Shown piece by piece: positions 1-11,236 of a DNA stretch of 64,000 nucleotides (position 1 is the stretch's first letter; each line of letters begins with the position of its first letter). The stretch comes from Amblyomma americanum. Its lineage: Eukaryota; Arthropoda; Arachnida; Ixodida; Ixodidae. Under the pieces are notes generated by a model that searched no databases, had not been told where the DNA came from, and saw only the letters and a list, made by a program, of their open reading frames with translations. The translations under genes and the position numbers were made by a program. The stretch spans positions 551,409,531 to 551,473,530 of the forward strand of contig NC_135497.1 in assembly GCF_052857255.1 (NCBI RefSeq). Direction: 5' to 3'.

Positions 1-42
1 CGCTTTTGCAGCAGAAGAAATGCACATTCGCCTAACACGTTT

Positions 43-558
43 TTAAACACTGGTGTCAAGAAACTCCAGAAAAGGTTGACGATACAACGCTACAGGAATT
101 AAATACTCTGTAACTGCCTGAGACTTCCGCCTTCTTGAGAGACTATACACGCAGTCTAAAGAAAAGCGCACAGTCAACAAATTGAAGATGTCAGCAACTT
201 CCTCAAGGAATCCCCATAAAGGCCCCGCAACAGTGTGTCCAGTCGGTGCGAATAGGAAAGGCAAATGAGCCCTGAGACGAACCATAAGCAGCTACTAAAA
301 AAGGTTGGTTTGTCAATTTGAAAAAGAAAAAAAACGCGAAACAAGGTGATGAACGAATAAGTGAACAGGGCCTATTCCACGGGAATCTAGAGAAAGAAAT
401 AGGTTATCGCGGCGCATGGGTTCCCATTGGGAACGCCATATTATGGTAGCAGATATTCTGTGCATCACCTGCACTTTCTTCCTCTCACAGTGGAGAACCT
501 GCAGCACATAGGCAAGTTCTGCAAATAAAAAAAATGCTGCAGACTTGTGCCAGAGCAA
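43..558 (-). pseudogene. LINE ORF2 C-terminal region
   Basis: Two pieces in different frames. 313-558 carries ISATIIWRSQWEPMRRDNL, a segment that follows the thumb in Tx1/L1-like ORF2 proteins and is also found in copy B at about 9950-10020. 43-285 continues with RLRAHLPFLFAPTGHTVAGP, matching copy B at 10135-10200. The zinc-binding end of ORF2, visible in copy B at 10371-10664, would lie beyond the left edge here. Confidence 0.65.
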
Positions 559-562
559 ACCC

Positions 563-1090
563 TCATATGTGCCTACCCATCGAAGCCTGGGTTTGCCGCC
601 TCATGGAGATTACTTGTGAACCCCAGTACGCTCCACTGTTGCGAAATAGGAGAAGAGCAACCCCTAGATACTGAAGGGTCCCGCACTCCAAGCTTATGCA
701 ACCAAAATTGCTTGGCATTGCACCCCAATGACCCAACCAAAACCTATTGGATTTCTCCAAATTAAGAACCGCACCTGATACCTCACAAAACTGTTCAGTG
801 AAATGTAATGCCTCAAGCACACTCTCTTTGTCAGAACAAAAAAGGGCGACATCATCTGCATAGGCTAGAATCTTAATTTCACATTGCGTCAGGGAGAAAC
901 CACAGATAGTTGCGCTGTTAACAACACTGAAGTAAAGGGGTTCAAGATATAGGGCAAACAACAAAGGCGGTAATGGACAGCTTTGGAGAATAGGTGATTT
1001 CAATGAAATACGTTTGGCGGCTAGCTCTTGGTTAACAATAAGACTTGTATAGGATTCACCTAACAAAAACATCGTCTCCATTATTTGCAT
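563..1090 (-). pseudogene. LINE ORF2 reverse-transcriptase palm (YADD)
   Basis: A 175-residue open piece holding PILQSCPLPPLLFALYLEPL (motif B region, diverged from the usual PQG/RQGCPLSP) and ILAYADDVALF (motif C, the two catalytic aspartates). It then has LNLEKSNRFWLG (motif D/E region) and LQYLGV, the thumb-proximal motif. These motifs define a non-LTR reverse transcriptase. The C-terminal end runs into LLLFRNSGAYW, where a frameshift has occurred relative to copy B. Its neighbour on the right is the fingers piece. Confidence 0.85.
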
Positions 1091-1925
1091 TCCCTAACAA
1101 CGCTAACTAGAAATTGTGACGAACTTTATCAAATGTCTTGGTAAGTCAATCGGAATTAGCGCTACTTGTCCGGTATCATCTGATACTGACTCCAATACTG
1201 AAAGTGCGATATAAATATGCCTTTAGATGCTGCGGCCTCTGATACCACAGACCTGACGCGTGCCTATTATGTTAGCGACAACTAGCTGCAAACGATTGCA
1301 ATGCACCTTTCCGAGAAGTTTCAAATCTGCATTACTGAGGGAAATTGGACGATATCCCTCAACTGTTTTCAGCCGATTTGTGTCAGTTAATTTTGGAAAT
1401 AATATAATATGTCAAGAGTTGAAAGTGGGGGAAAAAACCATCATCGTAAGAAACCTAGAAAATTTTCATCAAAAGAGGCGCTATGGAATTGAAAAATATT
1501 TTGTAGAACTCGCTAGTAATACCATCTGGCCCAGGAGATTTCAGAGCCGTCAGTTCAGAAATGGCAGATTTAATTTCATCCACAGTGATAGGCCCCTTTA
1601 CTAAGGCACGCTGCTTATCGTCAAGTGGAGGAAAGGCTTCGAATAAGAGACGGTAATCTGATCTCACATTTATGCCTGCACTACCCCAAACAGCTTCCGA
1701 TAATAGTGAAGCATTCGCTATACGTGCAATCACAATACCGAATTTTCAATAATTATTTAGAAAGAGCAGTCTGCTTTCCATCACTCAAAGCCAGACGAGA
1801 TGGTTGCTCATCCAGAAACCTAAGGGACCTAGACATTATCAAGGCCCCCTTGTATCTTTGAGATTCAAAATGCTGAAGCTCTCCTTATACCGCAATGATA
1901 TCGTTTACTTACGCACCTGGACTAT

Positions 1926-2111
1926 GACTTAGGCACCAGTCTCACATGACTTTTACTTAGGCACAAGTCTCACATGACTTTCCTTTTCGTTGCTGCGCAT
2001 GCCCGCTGTATGCTATATGTCGTCGCGGCGCGCAGCAATAAACGTTGTTGAAGTCGGCGCTTTGTGGTGTCTCCCCTCAAGTCCGTGTTTGTCTTTGCGC
2101 TGTGAATGTAA
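1926..2111 (+). mobile_element. 186-bp insertion with 11-bp target-site duplication inside LINE copy A
   Basis: The sequence acctggactat occurs at 1915-1925 and again at 2112-2122, exactly flanking this segment. Copy B of the LINE has a single version of that site (about 8470-8485 on the plus strand, read in reverse) and no insertion. The insert begins with two 28-bp tandem units, has a GC-rich middle, contains CAATAAA, and ends in tgaatgtaa. It carries no open reading frame I recognise. It behaves like a short non-autonomous retroelement, SINE-like by TSD length, but I cannot name its family. Confidence 0.75.
1928..1983 (+). repeat. Two-unit 28-bp tandem repeat
   Basis: Units at 1928-1955 and 1956-1983 share cttaggcac(c/a)agtctcacatgactt with one or two differences. 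They form the left part of the 186-bp insertion. Confidence 0.85.
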
Positions 2112-2811
2112 ACCTGGACTATACCTCTCTAACTCAAGTAGCTCAACCAAAATACGGTCGAGCTCTCGAAGTTGATCTCTCCTCAAGAACTCAATTGGCG
2201 CGGAGGCTTCAATAGCAAAGTTTTCTTTTTCTTGTTCAAACAAGCCCAATTTTTGGAAAGCTGAGAGATCATCGCGAGACCATGTGTCCTTCAAGAAAGC
2301 AGCTAAAGCACGTTTGAAGATTTCACCTGAAAGCACACACCTATTCCGCTTCCACAGCTCCCATCGAGGATGGACTTTTCGTCGACTGTATTGCCCTATC
2401 CGAGAGACTCCATGCAGTGACCGCTGAAGAATATGGGCCACACCCAGTAACCAAAAACGCTAGCTAGCATATCTGCTGAAACGTAAATCCTTTCAAACCG
2501 AGTACGTGAGGAACACTGGAAATGAGTGAATATGATGTCCCTTAACTTACCCAGCATCCACCAGGTTTATTCGCATCCCAAAGCAGTCAGTAAAGCGGCA
2601 CAAGAATTTTAATGCTTACTTAACGGTGCTCGATCTTCACCCCTAGAAATGCAATTGAATCGCCCAACAGCATAATTTTACAAACCGTGCACAACTCGTC
2701 GACTAGTGACATGAAAAATAACCTTCTGTCATGCCAGTTTACAGGGCATAAATACAAATAATTCGCCACTCTACACCAGAAATTGTTAGGTAACAGCAGA
2801 TAAGTCGCCCG

Positions 2812-3042
2812 TCATCGTCTGTGCGTTACGACACTCAGTAGTCCCCGTGCGTTGGCCAGGAAGAGCATGCACCCTCCTGACAAGCTTCCCGAGTGACTAA
2901 AGATAACATTGAATTCTGACAAAAAAAGCTCGAGAGCAGCTTGAGTCTCCTCTTTTGAGGACAGCTTGGTTTCCTGGATGGCAGCCACACTCACACTGAA
3001 TTCTTTAAAAAATATCTGATGTTGCCTTTGATGGTTGCACAA
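2812..3042 (-). pseudogene. LINE ORF2 apurinic-like endonuclease fragment
   Basis: The 76-residue piece includes VAAIQETKLSSKEE, which matches the conserved QET(K) active-site region of the exonuclease-endonuclease-phosphatase fold, followed by a glycine-rich segment (SHSGSLSGGCMLFLANARG) typical of the next strand. This domain nicks target DNA to prime reverse transcription. Only the N-terminal third is readable. The rest of the domain, expected at about 2450-2810, is scrambled by frameshifts. It lies between ORF1 and the reverse transcriptase, as expected. Confidence 0.7.
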
Positions 3043-3200
3043 ACCCCTAAGTTAAAGCTACTGACCGGAAATGCGTCGACACCCGCGAATTTTGGCGCTT
3101 TTCTTATTGAACGCCATCCTCTGTACTGGGGTGGCCCGCCTGCAAATCTGCGGTCTGTAGGGCAGACATCAATCTTCCTTTTGAGGTTACCTTTCGAATG

Positions 3201-4414
3201 TCACGCACAATGTATCTTCTGCTCATCGCCACCAGCACACACCTCATCATCTGCAGGACGCTTAAAAGGTGCGCGGTTGTCCATCGCCTCTTCCGAGACA
3301 GCCAAGGCTTCGGCCCATAAAGCCGAGTTGACCGCGTCGCTCGCAACCACGCTGACAGCCCACGGGGCAGCGAACACACTACAGGCTGACACTTCAGGCG
3401 ACACACTGCTGCACTCCGGCGACGAAGGGGCATCATCGGCGAAGAAGGCATGTCGCACATTCACTGGCTGCAGCACCTCTGCTAAATCTACAGAAGAGGT
3501 GTTCAGGTCTCGTGATCGCTCGGTGACAGTTTGCTCCTGGGCAGCAAGCACAGGATTCAAAGTACCAGGCCCAGGCAGACCCGGGTCCGGTGGTTTTGGG
3601 TCTGGAGACGGGGATTCCTGTTTGTCCGTACGTGCAGGCGGTCCGTTGCAGTTATTTTCGTCGGAAGCATTTGGTCCATCTAATTTTGGGAGCTCATGAC
3701 TCAGTTCACCCGACGCTTCCACAACATTCATAACGTGTTCTGACACAATTTCACCCTCATGTGTCCAGTTGCCCTGGCGTAACCTGTCGGCATAATTCAT
3801 GACAATTGTCTACTGTGTGCGTAAACGTCGGCACTGGGTGCATCGAGGCGCACGACACCGGCGGCCTACATGGCCCACACGTCTACAACGAAGACACAGC
3901 GGAGGCCTGTCTGGGATCACAACTAAAGCTTGTATCCCGAAAACATTGAACGTGTGAGCAATTGTACTTGCTGACATTGCGTCCTTAAGCGTGAGCAAGA
4001 TTTCACGATTCGCTGTTTCCATGTGCTCCATTCCGGGGCACCGCCACTTCTCACGCTCGATGGTTTGTACAGTTCCAAAAGGCTCCAAAGCGTCCTCAAT
4101 CCTCCGGTGCTCTATATAGCGCGGGAGCCATAGAAGCTTAAGCTTCACGTTTTGGTGTCCGAGTCAAACATGATACATCCTACACATTTGATGTGGAAGT
4201 CTGCTTTGTCAATAAGCTTCTGTTTTGAGGAATTGCTCTCGCAGGTAACCATCCAACTTTGGCTCATTTGGTACTGACCGATGCACAGAATCTCAAGGAT
4301 GTTCAGCATCTGCCCGAGCGCGTCTCGGAAGTCGGGAGCACGGTATGGGCGACCCTTGAGGTCTGTATGCAGAAAGACGGTGTTGAGTACATTACCGGTA
4401 GGGAGTCGAGGCAT
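3201..4414 (-). pseudogene. LINE ORF1 (nucleic-acid-binding, CCHC zinc knuckle), broken
   Basis: The piece at 3810-4148 shows an RRM-like stretch (LLWLPRYIEHRRIEDALEPF near its start) and then a zinc knuckle, CLRCRRVGHVGRRC, spaced C-x2-C-x4-H-x4-C. A second partial C..C pair follows. Further upstream coding-like sequence is at 4145-4414, and a low-complexity acidic and proline-rich tail at 3201-3800 runs in another frame. This arrangement fits the ORF1 RNA-binding chaperone of Tx1-like LINEs, which coats the element RNA before reverse transcription. Frame changes at about 4145 and 3805 show it is a pseudogene. The exact start is not visible. Confidence 0.75.
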
Positions 4415-7400
4415 AGGCTATCGCCACAGACAAACACGCCTTGAGTTCAAATGCAGCACAATCTCGCGCTGTGCATTGCACATAGTCTTCTTCATCAACT
4501 AATACTACTATGAAACTGAAATTCGCGATTCGAGCTATGTGGCGGCAGTGACACTGAGATGCACGCTGCATGTGTTAGCGTGGAGAACGTTGTGGAAGAA
4601 ACACGGCCCTGGAGCATAGGCCGCCGACGTACGTTGGGTAAATTGGCATTGAAGATGAAAGAGCTCAAGACGCTCATAAATGGCTCCCTTGGTCAGTGGA
4701 GACCTCAATCACGTTTTCAGGTATGATGCGGTGGTGTTCACCTGAAAGAAAAAGTGCTTTCGCACAATATTTTATGCTTAGCAATGCTAAACCGGCCACC
4801 ATTTCTTGAGCACCACTATATAGTATATGCCTTTGGTTGCTTGCTTTCGCCTCTGATTTCCGTTTCCCACCCAAAATGATTTTGCTTTCGGGTCGTCGAG
4901 TCTAACTACACAGGCGTAGTGAAGCCCATCAGCACCTGCGTTGCAACACGCTGCACAGAACCCAACGGTAGAAGCAGACGACTCCAGCACCACTTTTTGC
5001 ACGTTCTCCTGCCGCCGCAGCCGCGCCCAGCTAATAATTCGCAGAGAGCACTGAGGGATGGAAGCAGCATTGAAAAACCTGTCAATAAAGACGTTCCCTG
5101 AGTACGTCTCATACCACCGCCCTCATTATGCGCGCGCTAGGCTCCCTTGATGCTAAGCGAGTATATTTGTGGAAAGCTCTCGCCGTTGCAGTTCGTCCAC
5201 TTCATTTATGTACACGAGAAGCAGTACCACAAAGGTATCGTGGATGCCTGAAATGCGGCCTCTCAATCTTCCCTTCTCCTCCGCTCCACACTCCGCATAT
5301 CCGCCCGCCCTCCATGCTTTTAAGATACGTGTTTTTCTCCGCTTGGCCACCTTCCCTCATAATTCGCAGCGAACAGAATAAACTTTCTGCGAGTAAGCAC
5401 CTTTGAATACCCTGCTAGTCCGCGTGTTTTACTTCGTGTAAATAGTAATCATGCACTTATCGCACATGGGTGCCATTCTTCTTGCCCGCACCATGTGAAA
5501 AGATACAGCGTGGTGGAGACAGGACACAGGCCCTGTCTCTCACTGTGTCCTATCTCGGCTAAACTGGATCTGTTCGGAGTGTCACATAAACCAGCGCAAA
5601 GTACCGCCTTCCGTATTACCCTGCCCGCGCACAGAGCTGCGGGGATTGTGGTACCAAGTGAGCAGCTCGCGCCACGCCTAATAGCCGCCGCCCTGGGCGG
5701 CCGCCGCTGCGGCTTGACACCCGACCCACCCTACCCTGGTGCCGGAAAGTAGAAAAATAAATTACAAAAAGCGCGCAGAAACGGTGAGGACTCTACGCAG
5801 GCACGACGTGTGTGCTACGTCCCCGTTACTGTCACGCGACAAGTACGGTGAGAATAAGAGGCGTCAGAAAATCGTGACCCTGCGTTTAGGCTTTCGGCGA
5901 TCTCTCTACACAAAGCCGCGGATTCCGCGTCTTCGTCTTCGTGATCTTCTGGTTGACTTCGAACGAGGGCTTCATCATGTAATGGCGCTTCTCTTTGGCC
6001 CCAGCCAGCATGTTTAAGCTTGGGCAGCGAGACATGCGGACAGAGTCGACAGCCTTTGTAAACCGACCTTACCACCGAACCACAAGAAAATTACGCGAAA
6101 ACGAAGGTTCGACCTGGCAGCAGGATTGCCCCGCCACTTTGAAGTGTACGGCATCGTGTCACCAACTCGAAAGAAAAACTACCGACGAACTTTGATGCCT
6201 TTGATGCCGAATAACGTATATTTATTGTACAAACTGCCATCAATAAAGCCATGTCGCTGTAGCAAAACTGCATCAACTTCAAAACGTCAAAGTTTGCATA
6301 CCCTGCCGGCAAAATTCTAGAATCCGTGACGCGAACGCCCGTCACCTCGTGCGCGGGCTCCTACAATGTTCGCCCCTCGCACCACTGCATCCAAATGACG
6401 CTGGAAGAAGGCCAGCTCTGTGGCGGTAACTCTCTGCCAAAGCATGAGATTTGGCCGCGACGCCTTGTCTCGCCTGTTCCTCACAGCGGCCTTTCTTTTC
6501 GGAGCGCTGTTGACAGGTGGCACGTAATGGCGCACCTCGGAGGTCAGGTCGCGCGACTTGTTCCGCTCGACTCGCGACAGGTGCCGAGCGACATGAAGAG
6601 TTCGCAAAGGCGAATGCGACTCGCTTCCCGAGCCTTGCCTTCCGAACGAGATTCGGCGGGTGAGGCTCCCCTCTCGCACTCTTTGGCCCTGGCGCCCGCT
6701 CTCCCGCGCTGTCGGTACGATCTCATTAACGACGTTCTGAGCGGAGAAGAGGTGATAACGATGCGCACGTATAATTCGCCTTTGGAAGCCCCCATAGCTG
6801 AAGTGCTGCAAAGGGGAGCCGGTGGCTTTGTGTGCGCCCGTGTTTGTGGTCGTCCCAAGCAGCCAGCCACGCGTAAGCAATCTCCTTCCCTACTGGTGTG
6901 CGCGCTGCGAATTGTGCTACCGCAAATTAGTTTGCTACTTCCGGCTCCCGTGACACGTGCGTCTCGCGATGTAACGTGCTGCACCTCTACTGCCGCGTGT
7001 AGTGAAGCGGTCAATGATACAGACGCATCACTGAACAACGCGCAGTGAGCCTAACCGAACCGCAAAGAAGCCTATCGTTCAGCGTCAATCAGGCAAAATT
7101 ACTAACAGGAATCGCCGCGATATCACAGAAGTTCGAATGCGTATCTGCACGCGTGGTTGCTCGTCTATATATTATATGTTGAGCAAAACTCCGATCTCCT
7201 TCCACGTTTCACGTTTTTGTCTAGTGGTCCATGAAATCCGGGCGCTGCTGAAACGTTGCAATGAAAAAATGATTTAATCGTGTATAACTGCATACAAAGC
7301 CATCTCCTCGTCGAATTCTTTGAGCGTCCAGCGACTTGGTTGAAGCCGTGTGCCGAGTTGGCGAAACCCACGCCACCCACTACTTCAGTTACTGAGAATC

Positions 7401-7900
7401 TGTACCGTACTGCCTTCATCGTCACAGCTCGTCTTGTGAGCAAGCGCGGCCTTAATTCGCACGATGCTCAAAAATGATCCGAATCAGCGAAAAAAACGAC
7501 CATGCTGCAGAACCAGACCGGGTGCTTTGTCCCCGTCTTTGCGTGAAGCCCGAAAAAAGGCAGTGTTTTTATTACTTGAAGCGGAAAGGCTCAATGTATT
7601 ATACAAATTCTGTCTAAGCAGAAGCATAAACACGGCACGGACATATAGTGAGGGAGAAAAGAAACTGACGAAAAATGGGTGAAGCGCACACTAAACCGGT
7701 GACACCCTACCTTATATTAGCGCGGCGAAAATGACTTGCACTAACATATACGTAGGGAGACCATCGTCCACAAACCATTGCAGGAAATGAGCAGTTGGTT
7801 GCAACATCTTTAACGACGGACAAAAGGTACTGAAAAATAGAGAAAAAACTGCAAAACAGCCGCTTGCCTATACAGCTCACCTACGTTGTCAGTTTCATGG
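4415..7900. other. No supported gene; GC-rich interval at about 6320-7050
   Basis: About 3.5 kb between the two oppositely oriented Tx1-like LINE copies. Long overlapping open frames exist at 6317-7048 on both strands, but their compositions (rich in R, S, A, L) look like chance frames in GC-rich DNA, and I see no domain, splice pattern or family motif. Two interlocked short inverted repeats lie at 5516-5551. Around 4680-4720 a run of about 30 bases resembles 53975-54010, possibly a shared repeat. Nothing else can be assigned. Confidence 0.5.
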
Positions 7901-8187
7901 CACACTTGGGCTACAGTCTTGTCTATCCCAGCAGCTCAGAGAGCGACTGCGATTTCGAGAAAAACTGGAGCATTTCTTTCCTCTCGGTGGGTCCCTAAGC
8001 CAATCCTCCCATAAATCAATTAATACAAATGTTTCCCTCTCTGTCCAGAGATGTCTTGATTGACCCGGCGCTCCTGAGCTCGGTTTTTCTACCGTGCCAG
8101 ACGGGATCAACTTTAACTCGGTACGAAGCGCTAGAGAAAGAGGGAGTTTGTTTACATAGATACAACAGCTTGCTGCCCTGAGACTTT

Positions 8188-8793
8188 GTGGTGTTGAGTG
8201 GAGAAGATTGCTCAGTGACATATCGATGGGAGCTGGGGAAGTTGAATATCTGCCTGCTCTCAGAGCACATCTTCAAACGTGCTGCATCTAATTGCTTGAA
8301 GGACACGTTGTCACGCGGTGTCCTCTCAGTTTTGCAAAAATGGAAATTATTTAAACAAGAAACAAAAAAGTTTGCTATTGAAGCCTCAGCAAGAATCGCG
8401 TTTTGTAAGAGGCATCACCTTCGAGAGCTCGGGCGCACTTCAATTGAGCTACATGAGTTAGAGAGGATTAGTCCAGGTGCCTATGTAGAAGATATCACTG
8501 CCGTTAAAGCCGAGCTTCAGCAGTTTGAAAACAAAAGATACAAAGGGGCCTTGATAAGATCTAGGACCCGTAGATTTCTGGATGAGCAACCATCTCGCCG
8601 GGCCCTGAGTGATAAAAGGCAGACTGGTCTAGCTAAAGAAATATGTTGGAAATTCAGTATGGTGGTTGCACATACAGCGATAGCCCTGGTATTACTGAGG
8701 CTTTCTTTGACTATTATCGGAAGCGGCTTGGTGGTTGTGCGGGCACAAACGCGACATCAGTTTACAGTCATTCTAAGCCTTGCCCCGACTTGA
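8188..8793 (+). pseudogene. LINE ORF2 interdomain region
   Basis: An open stretch whose first 150 residues (for example FKRAASNCLKDTLSRGVLSV, then LRELGRTSIELHELERISPG) align by eye with the corresponding part of copy A. This region links endonuclease and reverse transcriptase. It holds the intact version of the site where copy A carries its 186-bp insertion. The last 50 residues are out of frame with the downstream fingers at 8780, so the reading frame is broken near 8640-8780. Confidence 0.65.
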
Positions 8794-9146
8794 CGATGAG
8801 CAGCGTGCTGCAGTGGAGGGGCCTATCACTTTGGACGAAATTAAATCTGACATTTCTGACATGACGGCTCAGAAATCTCCTGGGCCAGATGGCAGTACTA
8901 GCCAGTTCTATAAAACATTCTCCACTTGCCTAGCACCTGTCTTGATGGAGGTTTTCCATGCTTCTTACGATGTTGGTTTTTCCCCCCACTTTCTCTTCTG
9001 GGCATACTATAATAATTCCAAAAAGCACAGATTCAAATCGGTTGGAAACAGTTGAGGGATATCGTCCAATTTCCCTCTGTAATGCAGATTACAAACTTTT
9101 TGCAAAAGTTCTTTGCAATCGTCTGCAGCTAGCTGTCACTCACTAA
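8780..9146 (+). pseudogene. LINE reverse-transcriptase fingers
   Basis: Contains QKSPGPDGSTSQFYK (fingers motif) and, after a frameshift near 9000-9050, EGYRPISLCNADYKLFAKVL, the conserved RP(I/V)SL motif. The sequence then reads on, in broken frames, into a GRSIQTHIH-type segment near 9180. Motif order and spacing match the Tx1/L1 group. Frameshifts and stops (after LAVTH at 9146) make this a pseudogene. Confidence 0.75.
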
Positions 9147-9159
9147 ATAGGCGCGCATC

Positions 9160-9900
9160 AGGTCTGCGGTATCAGAGGCCGAAGCATCCAAACCCATATT
9201 CATATTGCACTTTCAGTAGTGGAAACAGTATCAGATGAGATCGGGCTAGTAGCTCTAATTCGATTGACCTTTCGAGGGCCTTTGATAAAGTTCGTCAGGA
9301 TTTTTTATTTGCGGCTTAGAGCATGCAAATATTGAAGATGTTTTTCTTAGGGGCATAAGACTGTGCTATAAGGAGTCCTATAGAAGTCTAATTGTTAACC
9401 ACGAGGTAACCAAACCCATTCCATTGAAATTATCTGTTCGCCAAGCCTGTCCCTTATCGCCTTTGTTGTTTGCCCTATATCTTGAACCCCTTTGCCTCAG
9501 TATTAATAACAGCATATCTGTCCGTGATTTCTCCTTGGAGTAGTGTGAAATTAAGATTTTAGGCTATGCAGATGATGTCGCCCTCTTCTGACAAAAACAG
9601 TGTGCTTGAAGCATTGCATATGACTGAAAAGATTTGCGAGGTATCAGGTGCGGCTCTTAATTTAGATAAATCCAACGGGTTTTGGTTCGGCCATTCGGGT
9701 ACAATGCCAAGTCATTATGGTGGCATAAGCTGAAACTGCAGGCCTCTTCGCTACTTAGGGGTTCTTCACCAAATTCGCAACAGTAGCGTTCACTGGGATT
9801 CTCAGTCTCAATGAGGCGACAAACCCAGGCTTGGATGGGTAAGGAAGTGTCACTGTTTGCTCGGGCTCAAATCTGCGACATATTTTTTTATTTGCAAAAC
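9160..9900 (+). pseudogene. LINE reverse-transcriptase palm and thumb, heavily frameshifted
   Basis: No long open frame survives, but in-frame islands show PLSPLLFALYLEPL-like sequence at about 9450-9495 and GYADDVALF with the catalytic aspartates at 9565-9576. LNLDKSNGFWFGHSG follows at about 9658-9700. These correspond residue for residue with 563-1090 of copy A. The stops at 9541 and 9590 lie next to the catalytic motif, so this copy cannot be active. Confidence 0.7.
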
Positions 9901-9908
9901 TTGCCTAT

Positions 9909-10664
9909 GTGCTGCAGGTTCGCAACTGTGCGAGGAAGAAAGTGGGGGTGATGCACAAAATATTTGCTACATTCTTATGGCGTTCCCCATGGGTACCCAT
10001 GCGTCACGATAACCTATTTATTTTGAGTCTGCTGGAATCGGCCTTGCTCACTTATTTGTGCATTTTCTTCACTCGCGTTTTTTTCTTTTTCAAATCTTCA
10101 AACCACCTTTTTTTAGTAGCCGTGCTTATTAGGCGTCTAAGTGCTCATTTGCCTTTCCTATTCGCAACGACGGGACAAACCTTTGAGGGGCCTTTATGGG
10201 GATTTCTTAAGGAAGTTGCTGACACCTTAAATTTCCTCACTGTGCGCTTTTCTTGAGACTGCCTGTATAGCCTCTCCAGAAGGCAGAGGACTCAGACACA
10301 GAGTATTTGTTCCTTGTACAGTTGTATCGGTAACCTTTTCTGGAGTTCCTTGACACAACTGTTTTAAAACGTGTTAGGCGAATGTACATTTTTTCTCCGG
10401 AACATTCTATTTAAGCTGCACACGTCAACGCTGCCTGTGAAGGCATGGCTCCATGCTGAAGTGATGCTTGCGTCATGGACGGTGGATTGTCGGCTGTGCA
10501 ATACACCAGAGACAATTGACCATTCTTTTCTTCTGCGCATTGATGCTATCTTCTTCTGGGACATTTTAAGAACAATTAAGAAGGACATTGACTTCACACC
10601 TTACAGTATTCGTTTTTTCCCTGCGGAGAAAAACAGTCCTGTGCCATATGATCTCTTTATGTAG
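9909..10664 (+). pseudogene. LINE ORF2 C-terminal region with zinc-binding motif
   Basis: 9909-10256 carries IFATFLWRSPWVPMRHDNL and LSAHLPFLFATTGQT, homologous to the left end of copy A. 10371-10664 contains CRLCNTPETIDHSFL, a C-x2-C..H signature of the zinc-binding domain found after some LINE reverse transcriptases (zf-RVT type). Sequence up to about 10830 still reads as plausible C-terminal protein in broken frames (for example EYFIE-like and LYLDACVCLPG pieces), then a 3' untranslated region follows. Confidence 0.65.
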
Positions 10665-11236
10665 CTGAGACTATTTAGTCTCTGGAAGAGCCGCATGATA
10701 GACCGCCACGCCGAATCAGCACAGTCGTCGAAATATTTGTTTCGTGAACAATGCGATTTGGTGCGGGGAGTACATGCTGCCCTTCAAGAGCCGCCTATCT
10801 CGCTCCTCTATCTGGATGCATGTGTGTGCCTCCCAGGTTTTTGATGTTTTGGAAGGAGGGTTCATGCAGGTGCAAGGTGACCTGGTGTTTTCTGGCATAA
10901 GCGTGCTTAGACTTTTCTTTTCGGCACTATTTCTATGCAATAAAGAAAAAAACTTCGGCGATAGCCTAGTTCTGTCGTGCAGTGGCCAGCGAAGCTGATA
11001 TGTTCGCGCTGCCGCAGGTTCAAATACAAGTCGCAGCAATATTTATGTTATTTATTCAATGTCTGCCCACGGTCACCCTCAAGATGAAGCTTCACACAAA
11101 CCAGTGAGCCGGTTTGACCTCGGGAACTATTGTTTTCGCAATAAAACATATTCATCTAAAACATGATGAGCATGGTGGGAGGAGATTCTTCAGCCTAGGG
11201 GTCCAGTCGCTCTGGCCTCCGCGCTGGCCTTGTCAG

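Larger units (their letters stand above)
1455..2441 (-). pseudogene. LINE ORF2 interdomain region and reverse-transcriptase fingers
   Basis: Two readable pieces. 2116-2441 encodes the linker between endonuclease and reverse transcriptase (AAFLKDTWSRDDLSAFQKLG onward), which aligns by eye with 8240-8500 of copy B. 1455-1733 encodes the fingers with LKSPGPDGITSEFYK, the motif that positions the primer-template. Between them lies a 186-bp insertion at 1926-2111 that is absent from copy B. Nonsense and frame changes occur on both sides of it. Confidence 0.75.
1..4414 (-). mobile_element. Tx1/L1-like non-LTR retrotransposon, copy A (decayed)
   Basis: A degenerate LINE read right to left: ORF1 with a zinc knuckle (3201-4414), an endonuclease fragment (2812-3042), an interdomain region and reverse-transcriptase fingers (1455-2441), the palm with YADD (563-1090) and the C-terminal part (43-558). 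The element runs off the left edge. The fingers motif SPGPDG followed by EFYK, and a YADD rather than FADD palm, suggest the Tx1/L1 group; this is recognition by motif. A related copy lies in opposite orientation at about 8160-10960, which lets single-copy insertions be spotted, such as the 186-bp one at 1926-2111. Many frameshifts separate the reading-frame pieces, so no protein can be made from it. Confidence 0.85.
8160..10960 (+). mobile_element. Tx1/L1-like non-LTR retrotransposon, copy B (decayed)
   Basis: A plus-strand relative of copy A, 5' truncated in or just after the endonuclease domain. In order it has the interdomain region (8188-8640), fingers (8780-9146), palm with YADD at 9565-9576, thumb and connecting region (9660-10250) and a C-terminal zinc-binding region (10371-10664). 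The 3' part ends near a polyadenylation-like gcaataaagaaaaaaac at about 10938-10955. It and copy A are inverted with respect to each other about 4-8 kb apart. Divergence between copies is substantial, so they look like independent old insertions and not a recent inverted duplication. Confidence 0.8.

Noticed and set aside
4680..4720. Similarity to 53975-54010 (ggtcagtggagacctcaatc)
   Set aside because: Only about 30 bases match and the flanks diverge at once. Too little to define a repeat family from this window.
5516..5551. Interlocked inverted repeats (gagacagg/cctgtctc and aggacacag/ctgtgtcct)
   Set aside because: Short arms in a repeated gacagg/gacaca context. I could not link them to an element end or a transcript, so no functional claim is made.
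6317..7048. Long overlapping frames on both strands (up to 240 codons)
   Set aside because: Three frames are open at once in GC-rich DNA, with low-complexity R/S/A/L composition and no domain, splice pattern or homologous element. Best read as chance frames.
1..10960. Tx1-like copies A and B as a recent large inverted duplication
   Set aside because: The copies differ by many substitutions, frameshifts and one private insertion, and flanking sequences do not match. Independent insertions are simpler.
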